NCBI GenBank assembly: GCA_038227745.1
Contig: JBBRPS010000116.1
Span: 1-16,816, forward strand
Length of the DNA: 16,816 nucleotides
DNA from: DASPXY01 sp038227745
GTDB taxonomy: Bacteria; Planctomycetota; Planctomycetia; Gemmatales; Gemmataceae
Reading direction: 5' to 3'
Positions 6,801 through 14,153 of this stretch are shown one piece after another (position 1 is the stretch's first letter; each line of letters begins with the position of its first letter). Both the position numbers and the translations under genes were made by a program. The notes beneath the pieces are model-generated. The model made no database searches, had not been told where the DNA came from, and saw nothing but the letters and a program-made list of their open reading frames with translations.

Positions 6801-8076
6801 GAACACGGTCCTGCTGATCCGCGTGCCGCACGACGGCCCGTCCGGCGTCCACCCCTGGATGGCGGGCGGCGGCAGCACGGTCCGCACCGTCCCGGAGAAG
6901 GACAGCGTCGAGCCGTTCCTCTCCACCGAGAAGGACGGCACGCGCGGCACCTACGTCCTCATGACGGACAGCTCGGTGCGCTACATCAAGAAGGGCATCT
7001 CCGACGCGGCCTTCAAGGCGCTGGTGACCGTCCGCGGGCCGGCGCCGGAAGACTTCGAGATCGACAAGGTGGCCCCCATCGTGAAGGCCCCGGATAAGGA
7101 AGCGCTGCCCGTGGTCGCGCCGGAGAAGCCCGCTCCGCAGCCGCCCAAGGCCGACCCTCCCCAGAAGGTTCCGGCCCAGCCCGCGACGGGTGCCCCGGAC
7201 GGTTGGAAGCAGTACACCTCTCAGGAAGCGGGCTTCACGGCCCTCTTGCCGAGCGTGCCCACCCGGCAAGAATTGACGTTGCCGACTCCCTTGGGGCCGA
7301 CGAAGATCCAGGTGTTCACCGCTCCCCTGAAAGGCACCGATGGCTGCATCATTACCTACAGCACGGTTCCCGTCCCGATCCCACCGGGCCAGTTGGATCT
7401 GTTCTTCGCGGGTGTGAAGAACGGCATCCTGCGAAGTGCCCCGGGCGCCAAGATAGTGGCCGAGAAACGGCGTACCGTTGCCGGTTCCCCGGCCATCGAC
7501 CTCGAGTTGCAGGTGGGACCCAGCAAAGTCAGAATGACCACCCTCCTCGCTGGCGTCCGCGCCTATTCGATCACCGTCCCCGGCGACGGCCAGGAAGCCG
7601 CAGCAGTGTTGAAGCGGGTGGTCGATTCGTTCCGGCCACTCAACGGGGGAGCGCCCGCCGGCCAGGGCGACCCTCCGCCGGCGCCGCCCGTCCCGATGGG
7701 CAAGTTCCCCCAGCAACCGCCAGGAATCAACCCGCCCCAGGGGCAGGCGCTGAACGTCGATGCCGCGGCGCTGGTGCGCGAGTACCAGGCAAACCGGCAG
7801 GCCGCCGAGCAGAAGTACAACAACAAGGTCCTCACCGTGCGCGGCGTGATGGGCAACGCCCGTCAGCCGGGCGAGACCATGCTCGAGACGAACTTGCCGA
7901 GCATCCTCCCCGACGCCCGCCCCGGCGCGACGGACGTGGTCGTCTTCGCCCTCCGCAACCGTGCGGCCGGCGTCGGGCTCCGGCCCGGGACGAACGTCGT
8001 CGTCCAGGGACGCTGCCTCGGCTTCAACCAGGAACTCGACGTGGTCCTGACAGACGCACAACTCCTTCCCCGTTGA
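3847..8076 (+). CDS. giant zinc-ribbon / transmembrane / DUF1559-like / OB-fold protein
   Basis: A 1409-aa protein. Residues 11-35 form an MJ0042-like zinc ribbon (C11, C14, C32, C35). Residues about 45-203 are a low-complexity Ala/Lys/Glu/Asp linker ending in a Lys run. A single transmembrane helix spans about 205-225, so the ribbon is probably cytoplasmic and the rest exported. A folded region starts at LTNLLPKTVQN (286), interrupted by Pro/Gly-rich linkers and three NPNPGAFPGQ-like repeats (721-750). Residues about 844-1062 resemble DUF1559, the C-terminal part of planctomycete pseudopilin-like proteins: SYRDPNQRVSWMAALLPYLD, FVGLAGIG, then TYVLMTDSSVRYI. Residues about 1120-1265 (WKQYTSQEAGFTALLPSVP) look like a PsbP/DUF1795-type domain, and about 1302-1409 (REYQANRQAAEQKYNNKVLTV) like a tRNA_anti-like OB fold. 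The start is chosen by GGAG at 3834-3837, 9 bases before ATG; an extension to 3772 would overlap the promoter candidate. Function is unknown; an envelope sensor or scaffold is plausible. Confidence 0.8.
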   Translation: MAITTGFKTPCPACKALVLIKDAKLIGKKVECPKCKHRFIVEDPVERDKNAVAGLKAADAAKANGAADESEAEAETEAPSKPREAVTAAKPAAAAAASAKKEAATAEKPKPPAKPAKAPPPVEDDEDEEDDEEEVAPKGKTNGKAANGKAPAGKAPAAKANGKADAKAAAKKKPARNEDDAEADEEVEEKASKKKKKKGEGNKQLPLILAGVGVLALAVAGLIIWKPWGKKDSTPVAANNNMGQGMPGMGDNPKGGEQNPAPPKDGKQPGEGGGAGGPGAAAGPELTNLLPKTVQNVFQINFKDFLDSPMGTAAFGSGAFNDDEIRARLGFSLKAIDNLILAENYAARWSFTVLHSLEPLNERTLKKTLGLQDPKERAIKNQAYYRITRNDHWLANLGRLSLGAPAAIRNAQPKADASPLYLRLHNPQTLIVAHLQPMQQFLADEGHPEPWGGKKAAPADPPPSTNPGGAVPGAGPAGPLPGGANPPGQGGGDFPKGSRPPPGAGGAQQGAPALGSPMPVPGQAAQPLVPGAEGQGMGQGGQPAAPPPPPRLAETFSTINPTLKTMLDRMAVKAADSDDRVLFISATDMRAARIVSRAPDDKDRVLWRIRPVWDVTNLMHEKTDRINVLGTTLHMKEQLAYLYKNVMDCGSEAEAGTLKDDLKDAVAPELVKLFRLLLDHKVQVAKEDAPVGNGNEGKDPNVPGMVNPNVPPGVRPPPAGNPNPGAFPGQNPNPGAFPGQNPNPGAFPGGDPQFPGGQNPAPKQAEKPEEIKSSRIVVRQNNKRVSLRLDLVLDQPAYQRLEGLMQVVMIGLRGEIDAADGMARRHDLAAAGKLLGEKGLSDRDIAPGNYPPGAFKRPPAGSRSYRDPNQRVSWMAALLPYLDRKNLYDHIAFDKSWKDPANWLQARTLVPEFLDPTYPRGARYTTNPGMPFDPAVTHFVGLAGIGLDAADYGANDPAVVNKLGVFGYERGASLDEIRKSRGGLSNTVLLIRVPHDGPSGVHPWMAGGGSTVRTVPEKDSVEPFLSTEKDGTRGTYVLMTDSSVRYIKKGISDAAFKALVTVRGPAPEDFEIDKVAPIVKAPDKEALPVVAPEKPAPQPPKADPPQKVPAQPATGAPDGWKQYTSQEAGFTALLPSVPTRQELTLPTPLGPTKIQVFTAPLKGTDGCIITYSTVPVPIPPGQLDLFFAGVKNGILRSAPGAKIVAEKRRTVAGSPAIDLELQVGPSKVRMTTLLAGVRAYSITVPGDGQEAAAVLKRVVDSFRPLNGGAPAGQGDPPPAPPVPMGKFPQQPPGINPPQGQALNVDAAALVREYQANRQAAEQKYNNKVLTVRGVMGNARQPGETMLETNLPSILPDARPGATDVVVFALRNRAAGVGLRPGTNVVVQGRCLGFNQELDVVLTDAQLLPR
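6007..6096 (+). repeat. three 30-bp coding repeats (NPNPGAFPGQ)
   Basis: Three ten-codon units at 6007-6036, 6037-6066 and 6067-6096 encode NPNPGAFPGQ twice and then a variant ending GG. The units differ mainly at synonymous third positions, so the peptide is kept while the DNA drifts. They lie in a Pro/Gly/Asn linker and probably act as a flexible spacer. Confidence 0.85.
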
Positions 8077-8083
8077 CCCTTCT

Positions 8084-8124
8084 GGAGGTTACGCCGCGGT
8101 TCGCCGAACCGCGGCGTAACCTCC
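8084..8124. repeat. perfect 20-bp palindrome directly after the giant gene
   Basis: Twenty-base arms (8084-8103 and 8105-8124) are exact reverse complements around one central base, with the core ccgcggttcg. It begins 8 bases after the stop at 8076. In RNA it would form a very stable hairpin with a small loop. The position suggests transcription termination or 3' end protection, although no T-run follows on the plus strand. Confidence 0.9.
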
Positions 8125-8462
8125 CCTTCCCACCCCGAAGTCCTCTCGCGGACCACTTCTCCCAGTTCCTCGACTGCGGCGATTTGCCCTGCGGCGCGCG
8201 CCGGTCTAGAATGGAATAGGGGAACCAGCAGACTGGAGCATTTTACCCCAATCCCCTTCTTCCCCTCGGGAGTGCCGGAACCACTCCTGTCCTCCGCCAG
8301 CGCACGGAATAACGCGACCTCCCGCCCTGCTCGGGGACACTGCGCGCCCCGGGGGAGGGGAGTGCCGCGCGGCCCCGCTGGCCGAACCATTCTTGAAGGC
8401 AACCCTCCGGACGTCGCTGCCCGGGGGGGAGTGGTCGTCGCCCAGAGAAAAGAAGAGGCGCC
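8125..8462. other. leader region of the acyl-CoA synthetase-like gene
   Basis: A 338-base gap with no supported gene. It holds a promoter candidate at 8184-8212 and then about 250 bases of GC-rich leader containing a G-run (ccccgggggagggg, near 8348-8361). No riboswitch was recognised. Confidence 0.4.
8184..8212 (+). promoter_or_regulatory. candidate sigma70-like promoter
   Basis: TTGCCC (8184-8189) and TAGAAT (8207-8212) are separated by an ideal 17 bases. The next gene on this strand starts at 8463, which would give a long leader of about 240 bases. Confidence 0.4.
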
Positions 8463-10169
8463 ATGCACCCGTCCCAATCCGCCAACGGCTCCGCCCGCGG
8501 CCCGCTGCCTCTGTGGCACCGCGACTGGCTCGACGCCTACCCGCGTGACGTGCCCTCGTCGCTGTCCTACCCGCACGTGCCCGTCAGTCACCTCCTGGAG
8601 TCGGCCGCTCGCCGCTTTCCCGACCGCCCCGGCTGCACCTTCTTCGGCGAGTCCATCCCCTACGCCCGCCTGGCGGACATGGCGCGCCGCCTCGCCGCGG
8701 CGCTGGCCGACCGCGGCGCCGGCCCGGGCACGCGCGTCGGCATGCTCCTGCCCAACAGCCCCGAGTACGTCGTCGCCCTGCAGGCGACCTGGCTGACCGG
8801 GGCGACCGCCCTGCAACTCAGCCCCCTCATGGTCGCCGAGGAGGTCGAGAAGTGGCTGCGGATGACCGGATGTCGCACGGTCGTCACCCTCGACCTGCTG
8901 GCCGACAAGGTGTCCGGGGCGCTGGAGGTGGGGCTGCTCGACCACGTCGTCGTCGCGTCCCTCGCCGGCCACATGGGGGCGCTGCGCGGCTGGCTGTACC
9001 GGGTCGAGCGCGTGCGGCGGCGCGGGCCGGTGCGCCTGCGCGAGAACGGCCGTGTCCACACCTTCGACGCCCTGCTGCGCACGCCGGCCCGGCAGCTCGC
9101 GCCCGCCCTGAACCCCGAGGAGGATGTCGCGGTGCTGGCCCCGACCGGCGGCACGACGGCGTCGCCCAAGGCGGTGATGCTCACGCACCGCAACCTCGTC
9201 GCCCAGGCCCTGCAGCTGCGCGCCTGGAGCGGCCGCGAGGACGGCACCGAGGGCGTGCTCGCCGTCCTGCCGTTCTTCCACGTCTATGGCCTGTCGGTGT
9301 GCCTGCTGACGAGCCTGGCGACGGCCGCCACCGTCCACCTGCACCCGCGCTTTGAGGCTGGGCCGATCCTCGATCTGCTGGAGCGCCACCGCGTCCAGCT
9401 GGTGCCCGCAGTGCCCGCGATGCTCGCCGCCCTCAACCGCGCCCTGCGGTCCAGCCCGCGCGACCTGTCGTTCGTCCGCAGTGTGATCTCCGGCGCCTCG
9501 GCGCTGGCCGCCGATGTGCGTGCCGAGTTCGAGAAGTACGGGGCGCGGCACCTCGTCGAGGGCTACGGACTATCGGAGGCCAGCCCGGTGACGCACGTCA
9601 ACCCAGTTGGCTCGGGGAACCGCCCGGGGATGATCGGCCTGCCGCTGCCAGACACCGAGGCGAAAATCGTCGATCAGGCGACGGGGGCGCGGGACCTGCC
9701 GGTCGGCGAGGTGGGCGAGCTGGTGGTGCGCGGGCCGCAGGTGATGAAGGGCTACTTCGACAACTCCGCGGAGACGGCGCTGGCGCTGCGCGGCGGCTGG
9801 CTGTACAGCGGCGACCTGGCCCGGCGCGACCGCGACGGCTACTTCCAGATCGTGGACCGCAAGAAGGACATCATCAAGACCTCGGGGTTCCTGGTGTTCC
9901 CGGTCGAGGTGGAGGAGGTGCTGAGCCGCTACCCGAGCGTGGCGGAGGCGGCGGTGGTCGGCGAGCCAGACGCGGAGCGCGGCGAGATCATCAAGGCGCT
10001 GATCGTGCCGCGCGACCGCGCCACGTTCGACCTGGCCGCGCTGCAGGCGTTCTGCACCGAGCACCTGAGCAAACAGAAGCGGCCGCGCAAGATCGAGGTC
10101 GTGGGCGAGCTGCCGAAGAACTTCCTCGGCAAGGTGCAGCGCCGCAAGTTGCGCGAGGGCGGGCGCTGA
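8463..10169 (+). CDS. AMP-dependent acyl-CoA synthetase/ligase (FadD-like)
   Basis: A 568-aa member of the ANL adenylating family, of normal full length. The phosphate-binding loop is PTGGTTASPK at 227-236. The A5 motif is GYGLSEASP at 367-375, the A7 motif is YSGDL (448-452) and the hinge region is DRKKDIIKTSGF. The A10 lysine is K557 in NFLGKVQRRKLR. Such enzymes activate a carboxylate, usually a fatty acid, as acyl-AMP and pass it to CoA. Overall spacing fits long- or medium-chain acyl-CoA synthetases, but the substrate cannot be read from the sequence. No signal peptide is present, so it should be cytoplasmic or membrane-associated. A weak GAAGAGG lies shortly before the ATG. It is convergent with the phosphofructokinase gene, and no fatty-acid genes lie beside it. 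Confidence 0.9.
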   Translation: MHPSQSANGSARGPLPLWHRDWLDAYPRDVPSSLSYPHVPVSHLLESAARRFPDRPGCTFFGESIPYARLADMARRLAAALADRGAGPGTRVGMLLPNSPEYVVALQATWLTGATALQLSPLMVAEEVEKWLRMTGCRTVVTLDLLADKVSGALEVGLLDHVVVASLAGHMGALRGWLYRVERVRRRGPVRLRENGRVHTFDALLRTPARQLAPALNPEEDVAVLAPTGGTTASPKAVMLTHRNLVAQALQLRAWSGREDGTEGVLAVLPFFHVYGLSVCLLTSLATAATVHLHPRFEAGPILDLLERHRVQLVPAVPAMLAALNRALRSSPRDLSFVRSVISGASALAADVRAEFEKYGARHLVEGYGLSEASPVTHVNPVGSGNRPGMIGLPLPDTEAKIVDQATGARDLPVGEVGELVVRGPQVMKGYFDNSAETALALRGGWLYSGDLARRDRDGYFQIVDRKKDIIKTSGFLVFPVEVEEVLSRYPSVAEAAVVGEPDAERGEIIKALIVPRDRATFDLAALQAFCTEHLSKQKRPRKIEVVGELPKNFLGKVQRRKLREGGR

Positions 10170-10177
10170 ATCAGGAC

Positions 10178-10247
10178 AACGAGCGGCGGGCTTTACGCCC
10201 GCCGTCCGGGGGGTTGAAGACGGCGGGCGTAAAGCCCGCCGCTCGTT
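10178..10247. repeat. 29-bp perfect inverted repeat between convergent genes
   Basis: Arms 10178-10206 and 10219-10247 are exact reverse complements around a 12-base G-rich loop. Each arm is itself a hairpin, ggcgggc-tttac-gcccgcc, so the locus can fold as one long stem or two short ones. It lies 8 bases after the synthetase stop and 8 bases from the phosphofructokinase stop on the other strand, as expected of a bidirectional terminator. No T-run flanks it. Confidence 0.9.
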
Positions 10248-10255
10248 ATGCCCAC

Positions 10256-11557
10256 TTAGGAGTCCTTCGCGACCACGTAGGCGAAGCGCTCGCGGAACTG
10301 CTCGGTCGCCATGCTGCACGTCGCCGCAAGCTTCGCCAGACGCTCCGGGTCCTCGAAGTCGCGCCGCTCCAGACGGATCATGTAGCGACGGGCACACTCG
10401 TAACCCTCGCCGTCCACGTCCACCTTGCGCGTCTTCATCCGCCGCGTCTCCGGGTTCAGCATCTTGCCGAACGGCAGCGGCTCCATGCGGCCCTCGACGA
10501 AGCTGATGATCGCCCCGAACTGCCGCGCCGACTCCGAGCGCAGGAACTTCACCGCCCCGTACCCCAGATCGCGCGTGTACTCCGCGTCGAACGGGATCGG
10601 GTCGGCGCAGCGCAGCTCGTAGCCGAGGTCCTTGTCGATGAACGTCGTCTTCAGCCTGAGCGGCTCCAGGCGCTTCTCCAGCATGTCGCGGACCATGCGG
10701 CCGAACTCGATCTCGCCCAGGCGCAGGTGGCCGTGCGGGTCGATCGTCACGTTGCCGTAGCGGCCGAGCTGGCTGGCGCCCATCGCCGCTTCCAGGCCCT
10801 TCTCGCCGATGGCGCCGATCAGGCCCTCCGCCAGCACCACGACGCCGTAATCGCTGCCGCGGCTGGCCCGCTTGATGATCGAACCGAGGATGATGTCGCA
10901 GACCTCGTCGAGCGTGACCGGCCGGCCGCGGAACTCCTCGGGGATGATGGTGAGCGTCGCCGCCGACGCCTTGCCGATCCCCAGCGCCAGGTGGCCGGCC
11001 GCCCGGCCCATGCTGACGATCAGATACCAGCGCGACGTCGTGCGGGCATCCTCGGCGATGTTGCGCACGATCTGCACGCCGAGCTGCCGGGCCGTCTCGA
11101 AGCCGAAGGTCGGCGTCGAGCCGGGCAGGGGCAGGTCGTTGTCGATCGTCTTGGGGACGTGGGCGACGCGGATGCGGCCCTCGGCCTGGCGGTAGACCTC
11201 GCTGGCGGAGAAGGCGGTGTCGTCGCCGCCGATCGTCACCAGGGCGTCGATGCCCATGCCGCGCAGGATGTTGAGCACGTTGGCCATGTCGGCGGCGGAC
11301 CTGGTCGGGTTGGCGCGGGCCGTGCCCAGCACCGAGCCGCCGCGCAGGTGCAGCGCCTTGACGTCGTCGATGGTCAGGCGGCGGGTGCGGTCGGTCCTGC
11401 CCTGGACGAGGTACTTGAAGCCGTCGCGAAAGCCGAAGACCTCGACGCCGTTGTTGATCGCCTCGATGGTTACCGAGCTGATGACGCCGTTGATGCCGGG
11501 GGCCGGGCCGCCGCCGACGAGGAGGGCAAGTTTCCGGAGTTCCGTACCGCCGCTCAT
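10256..11557 (-). CDS. pfp: 6-phosphofructokinase, probably pyrophosphate-dependent
   Basis: A 433-aa phosphofructokinase-family protein. The nucleotide/phosphate loop is GGGPAPGING (15-24). The key motif GGDDT (110-114) has Asp where ATP-dependent enzymes have Gly (GGDGS), and PKTIDND (135-141) has Lys where E. coli PfkA has Gly. This Asp/Lys pair is the known marker of PPi-dependent enzymes, which phosphorylate fructose 6-phosphate reversibly using pyrophosphate. The protein is longer than bacterial ATP-PFKs (about 320 aa) and fits the PPi-type or long-chain group. The start is backed by GGAGG (minus strand, plus-strand 11565-11569), 7 bases before ATG. It is divergent from the helicase gene and convergent with the synthetase. 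PPi use is inferred from the motifs. Confidence 0.9.
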   Translation of the reverse strand: MSGGTELRKLALLVGGGPAPGINGVISSVTIEAINNGVEVFGFRDGFKYLVQGRTDRTRRLTIDDVKALHLRGGSVLGTARANPTRSAADMANVLNILRGMGIDALVTIGGDDTAFSASEVYRQAEGRIRVAHVPKTIDNDLPLPGSTPTFGFETARQLGVQIVRNIAEDARTTSRWYLIVSMGRAAGHLALGIGKASAATLTIIPEEFRGRPVTLDEVCDIILGSIIKRASRGSDYGVVVLAEGLIGAIGEKGLEAAMGASQLGRYGNVTIDPHGHLRLGEIEFGRMVRDMLEKRLEPLRLKTTFIDKDLGYELRCADPIPFDAEYTRDLGYGAVKFLRSESARQFGAIISFVEGRMEPLPFGKMLNPETRRMKTRKVDVDGEGYECARRYMIRLERRDFEDPERLAKLAATCSMATEQFRERFAYVVAKDS

Positions 11558-11722
11558 GCGCTACCTCCAACCTGGATCCCGGGGGGCGCGGGGCGCATCG
11601 TACTGCCCCCCTCTCGAACCGACAGGATCGGCCGAAACGGCAGGAAATGCAAGGCCACTTCCCTGCCCGGCCGTGGCGCCGTGGGAATGTCTGGGCTCGG
11701 CGCGCGCGGCATCCCCAGGGGG

Positions 11723-11750
11723 ATCCTATCGGACCCGCCCCGAGGTTCAA
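11723..11750 (-). promoter_or_regulatory. candidate promoter for the phosphofructokinase gene
   Basis: On the minus strand TTGAAC (11750-11745) and TAGGAT (11728-11723) are separated by 16 bases. Transcription would start near 11716, about 160 bases before the ATG at 11557. Confidence 0.35.
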
Positions 11751-11786
11751 TGGCGGGGCAGGTGAAGGGAGCCTGGCGCGGTGTGT

Positions 11787-11905
11787 GGGCGCTTTGGAGT
11801 GCGGCGCTCGGCGCCGCTTTCTCTCTTTCTTTCTGTCGCCTCAAGCTCCGGATGGTGACAAAGAAAGAGAGAAAGCGGCGCCGAGCGCCGCACTCCAAAG
11901 CGCCC
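11787..11905. repeat. 46-bp perfect inverted-repeat element, copy 1 (MITE/REP-like)
   Basis: Arms 11787-11832 and 11860-11905 are exact reverse complements around a 27-base centre. Each arm holds a nested hairpin gcggcgc-tcg-gcgccgc and a pyrimidine-rich (left) or purine-rich (right) inner half. The left arm recurs at 16720-16760 with 39 of 41 bases identical. The element encodes nothing and no target-site duplication is visible. It lies in the divergent gap between phosphofructokinase and helicase, so it is not simply a terminator; its right end is 15 bases from the TATAAT at 11921. Confidence 0.9.
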
Positions 11906-11920
11906 CGCTCTACCCCTGCC

Positions 11921-11926
11921 TATAAT
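11921..11926 (+). promoter_or_regulatory. TATAAT -10 box candidate for the helicase gene
   Basis: A consensus TATAAT lies just beyond the inverted-repeat element. The expected -35 position, in the element's right arm, shows no good match. A start site near 11933 would rule out translation from the ATG at 11925 and supports ATG 11982. Confidence 0.4.
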
Positions 11927-11981
11927 GACGGAGAAGACTCCACTCGCCTTCTCCCGTGGCTGCAGGAGGCCCGACCGCCGC

Positions 11982-14048
11982 ATGGCCGAACCCCTTCACC
12001 TGGCCGAGATGTCTCTGGAGCCCGGCGACCGTTTCGAGACCGCCGCCGCCGGCCCCGACCGGCTGACGCTGCCGGAGGCACTGCGCCTGAGCCAGGTCCC
12101 GGTGACGGCCGTGGAGGACGCGCACGGTCGGCGCTTCCCCGCGGCTGCCACGGAGGACCAGGTCCTCACCGTCCCGGGACTGCAGGCGACCTTCCCCGAG
12201 CGCTGCGGCGCCCTTTGGCTGGAGTACCGCGAGCCCGGCGTGTTCGGCCTCGTCATCGAGCCGGCCCCTGCCGTGAGTGACGGCGAACGGACGACCGAAC
12301 AGGGCGTGCGTCTGGCGCTGGACCCCGCCGACTGGGGCCTGGTGGCGGGCGGCGTCCCGCACCGCCACGCCAACCTCGGCGAATTCCAGCTCGCCCTGCG
12401 GGCCACGCGCCTGGCGACCCACGCGGGCTTCGACCGGCTCATCAGCCTGCCGCTCGTCCGCGACATGGAATTGCTGGAGCATCAGATCCGCACCGCCAAA
12501 ACGGTCCTGCGCCGCTTCCGCGGCCGGGCCTTGCTGTGCGACGAGGTCGGCCTGGGCAAGACCATCGAGGCCGGCCTGATCCTGTCCGAGTTGTCGCTGC
12601 GCGGCCTGGTGCGCTCGGTGCTGGTGCTGGTGCCGCCGTCGCTGATCGAGCAGTGGCAGGGCGAGATGCGCCGCAAGTTCTCGCTGGAGCTGACCAGCCA
12701 CGACGACCCGGCATTCCGCCAGCACGGCACCGCGGCGTGGGGCGAGTTCGACCGCGTGATCGCCTCGATGCACACCGCCAAACGCGAGCCGCACCGCTCC
12801 GCCATCCTCGCGCGGAAGTGGGACATCATCATCGTCGATGAGGCCCACCACCTGCGCAACCGCACCACACAGCTCTGGCGCTTCGCCAGCGAGCTGCGCA
12901 AGCAGTTCATCCTCCTGCTGACCGCGACGCCCGTGCAGAACAACCTCGAAGAGCTGTTCAACCTCGTCACGCTGCTGGAGCCGGGGCTGCTGAGCACGGC
13001 GAAGCACTTCCAGCGGCAGTTCGTCGATCGCCGCGACAAGCTGACACCGCGGAACGTCGATGAGCTGCACGCCCTGCTGAGCGAGGTGATGGTGCGCAAC
13101 CGCCGCAGCACGGTCGGGCTGCGCTTCACGCGCCGCTGGGCGCGCACCGACCGCGTGACCCTCACCGCGCCGGAGCGCGCGCTCTACGACGCGGTCACCG
13201 GCTTCGTCCGCGCGCAGCTCCCGCAGACCGGCGGACGCGGCGCGCTGACGCGCATGGCGCTCATCGCTCTGCAAATGGCGATGGGCAGCTCCAGCCAGGC
13301 GGCCGCCGGGACGCTGGAGAACATGACGGCCAACGAGAAGCTGCCCGCCGACCAGCGCCGCACGCTGGCCGACCTGGCCGCGCGCGCCGAGGCGCTGACC
13401 GAGCACTCGAAGGTCGAGCGGCTGCTGGGGCTGCTGCGTGAGTTCCCCGACAAGCTGGTGCTGTTCACGCAGTTCCGCCGCACGCAGGAGATGCTGGCGC
13501 GGCGGCTGAAGGAAGCGGGGCACGACGTGGCGGTGTTCCACGGCGGGCTGACACGGCTGGAGAAGGAGGCGGCGGTCGAGCGGTTCCGCGGAGCGACGCG
13601 CGTGCTGCTGGCGACCGAGGCCGGCAGCGAAGGCCGCAACCTGCAGTTCGCGCACGCCGTCTGTAACTACGACCTGCCGTGGAACCCGATGAAGATCGAG
13701 CAGCGCATCGGCCGCCTCAGCCGCATCGGCCAGACGCACGACGTCTACGTCTTCAATCTGGTGGCGGCGGACACGGTCGAGGCGTCGGTGCTGCACCTGC
13801 TGGAAGCGAAGCTGAGCATGTTCGAGCTGGTGATCGGCGAGATCGACATGATCCTGGGCAACCTGGAGGACGAGCGCGAGTTCCAGGACGTGATCGCGGA
13901 CCTGTGGGCGGAGTCGGTGGGCCAGGACGATTTCGCCCGCCGCATGGAGGAGCTGGGCAACCGTCTGCTCGCCGCCAAGGCGGCCTACCTCGAACAGCGT
14001 ACGCACGACGACAAGATCTTCGGCGACCGCTTTACTCCGGATACGTGA
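11982..14048 (+). CDS. RapA/SNF2-type DEAD/DEAH helicase
   Basis: A 688-aa superfamily 2 helicase. Motif I is DEVGLGKTIEAG (from D187, with K193 and T194), motif II is DEAHH (286-290) and motif III is TATPVQNN (from 314). Motif V is SEGRNLQ (from 549) and motif VI is QRIGRLSRIGQ (574-584). The form of motifs I and VI is that of the RapA/HepA branch of SNF2 proteins, which translocate on double-stranded DNA and remodel protein-DNA complexes; related helicases occur in DISARM-type defence. The first 150 residues are a strand-rich domain I do not recognise. RapA is about 970 aa, so the usual C-terminal region is missing here, and the next gene resembles it. ATG 11982 follows AGGAGG (11964-11969) at 12 bases, slightly long; 11925 is rejected because it overlaps the -10 candidate. 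It is probably an operon with the next gene. Confidence 0.9.
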   Translation: MAEPLHLAEMSLEPGDRFETAAAGPDRLTLPEALRLSQVPVTAVEDAHGRRFPAAATEDQVLTVPGLQATFPERCGALWLEYREPGVFGLVIEPAPAVSDGERTTEQGVRLALDPADWGLVAGGVPHRHANLGEFQLALRATRLATHAGFDRLISLPLVRDMELLEHQIRTAKTVLRRFRGRALLCDEVGLGKTIEAGLILSELSLRGLVRSVLVLVPPSLIEQWQGEMRRKFSLELTSHDDPAFRQHGTAAWGEFDRVIASMHTAKREPHRSAILARKWDIIIVDEAHHLRNRTTQLWRFASELRKQFILLLTATPVQNNLEELFNLVTLLEPGLLSTAKHFQRQFVDRRDKLTPRNVDELHALLSEVMVRNRRSTVGLRFTRRWARTDRVTLTAPERALYDAVTGFVRAQLPQTGGRGALTRMALIALQMAMGSSSQAAAGTLENMTANEKLPADQRRTLADLAARAEALTEHSKVERLLGLLREFPDKLVLFTQFRRTQEMLARRLKEAGHDVAVFHGGLTRLEKEAAVERFRGATRVLLATEAGSEGRNLQFAHAVCNYDLPWNPMKIEQRIGRLSRIGQTHDVYVFNLVAADTVEASVLHLLEAKLSMFELVIGEIDMILGNLEDEREFQDVIADLWAESVGQDDFARRMEELGNRLLAAKAAYLEQRTHDDKIFGDRFTPDT

Positions 14049-14069
14049 GCCTGCCGTTCGCCTTGCTGG

Positions 14070-14128
14070 TGTGGGTCAGGATTCCAATCCTGACAGGTGA
14101 CTTGTCAGGATTGGAATCCTGACCCACA
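14070..14128. repeat. 26-bp perfect inverted repeat inside the helicase operon
   Basis: Arms 14070-14095 and 14103-14128 are exact reverse complements around a 7-base loop. Each arm holds a second palindrome, tcaggatt-cc-aatcctga. It starts 22 bases after the helicase stop and ends 25 bases before the partner's start. On the RNA it would form a very stable hairpin between the two cistrons, able to lower or stabilise one of them. Confidence 0.9.
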
Positions 14129-14153
14129 GAAGACATCCGAGGGAACCCGACCG

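Noticed and set aside
3790..8061. Very long open frames on the minus strand opposite the giant gene (about 527 and 877 codons)
   Set aside because: They mirror the GC-rich codon pattern of the plus-strand gene, give Arg/Gly/Val-rich sequence with no family features, and lack ribosome-binding sites.
7863..14006. Other long frames opposite the synthetase, phosphofructokinase and helicase genes
   Set aside because: Each overlaps a gene with clear catalytic motifs on the other strand, and their own translations show no recognisable domain. They are shadows caused by high GC.
14097..14153. Upstream ATG for the helicase partner at 14097
   Set aside because: It lies within the palindrome and would make its sequence coding. 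ATG 14154 has a better ribosome-binding site, outside the stem.
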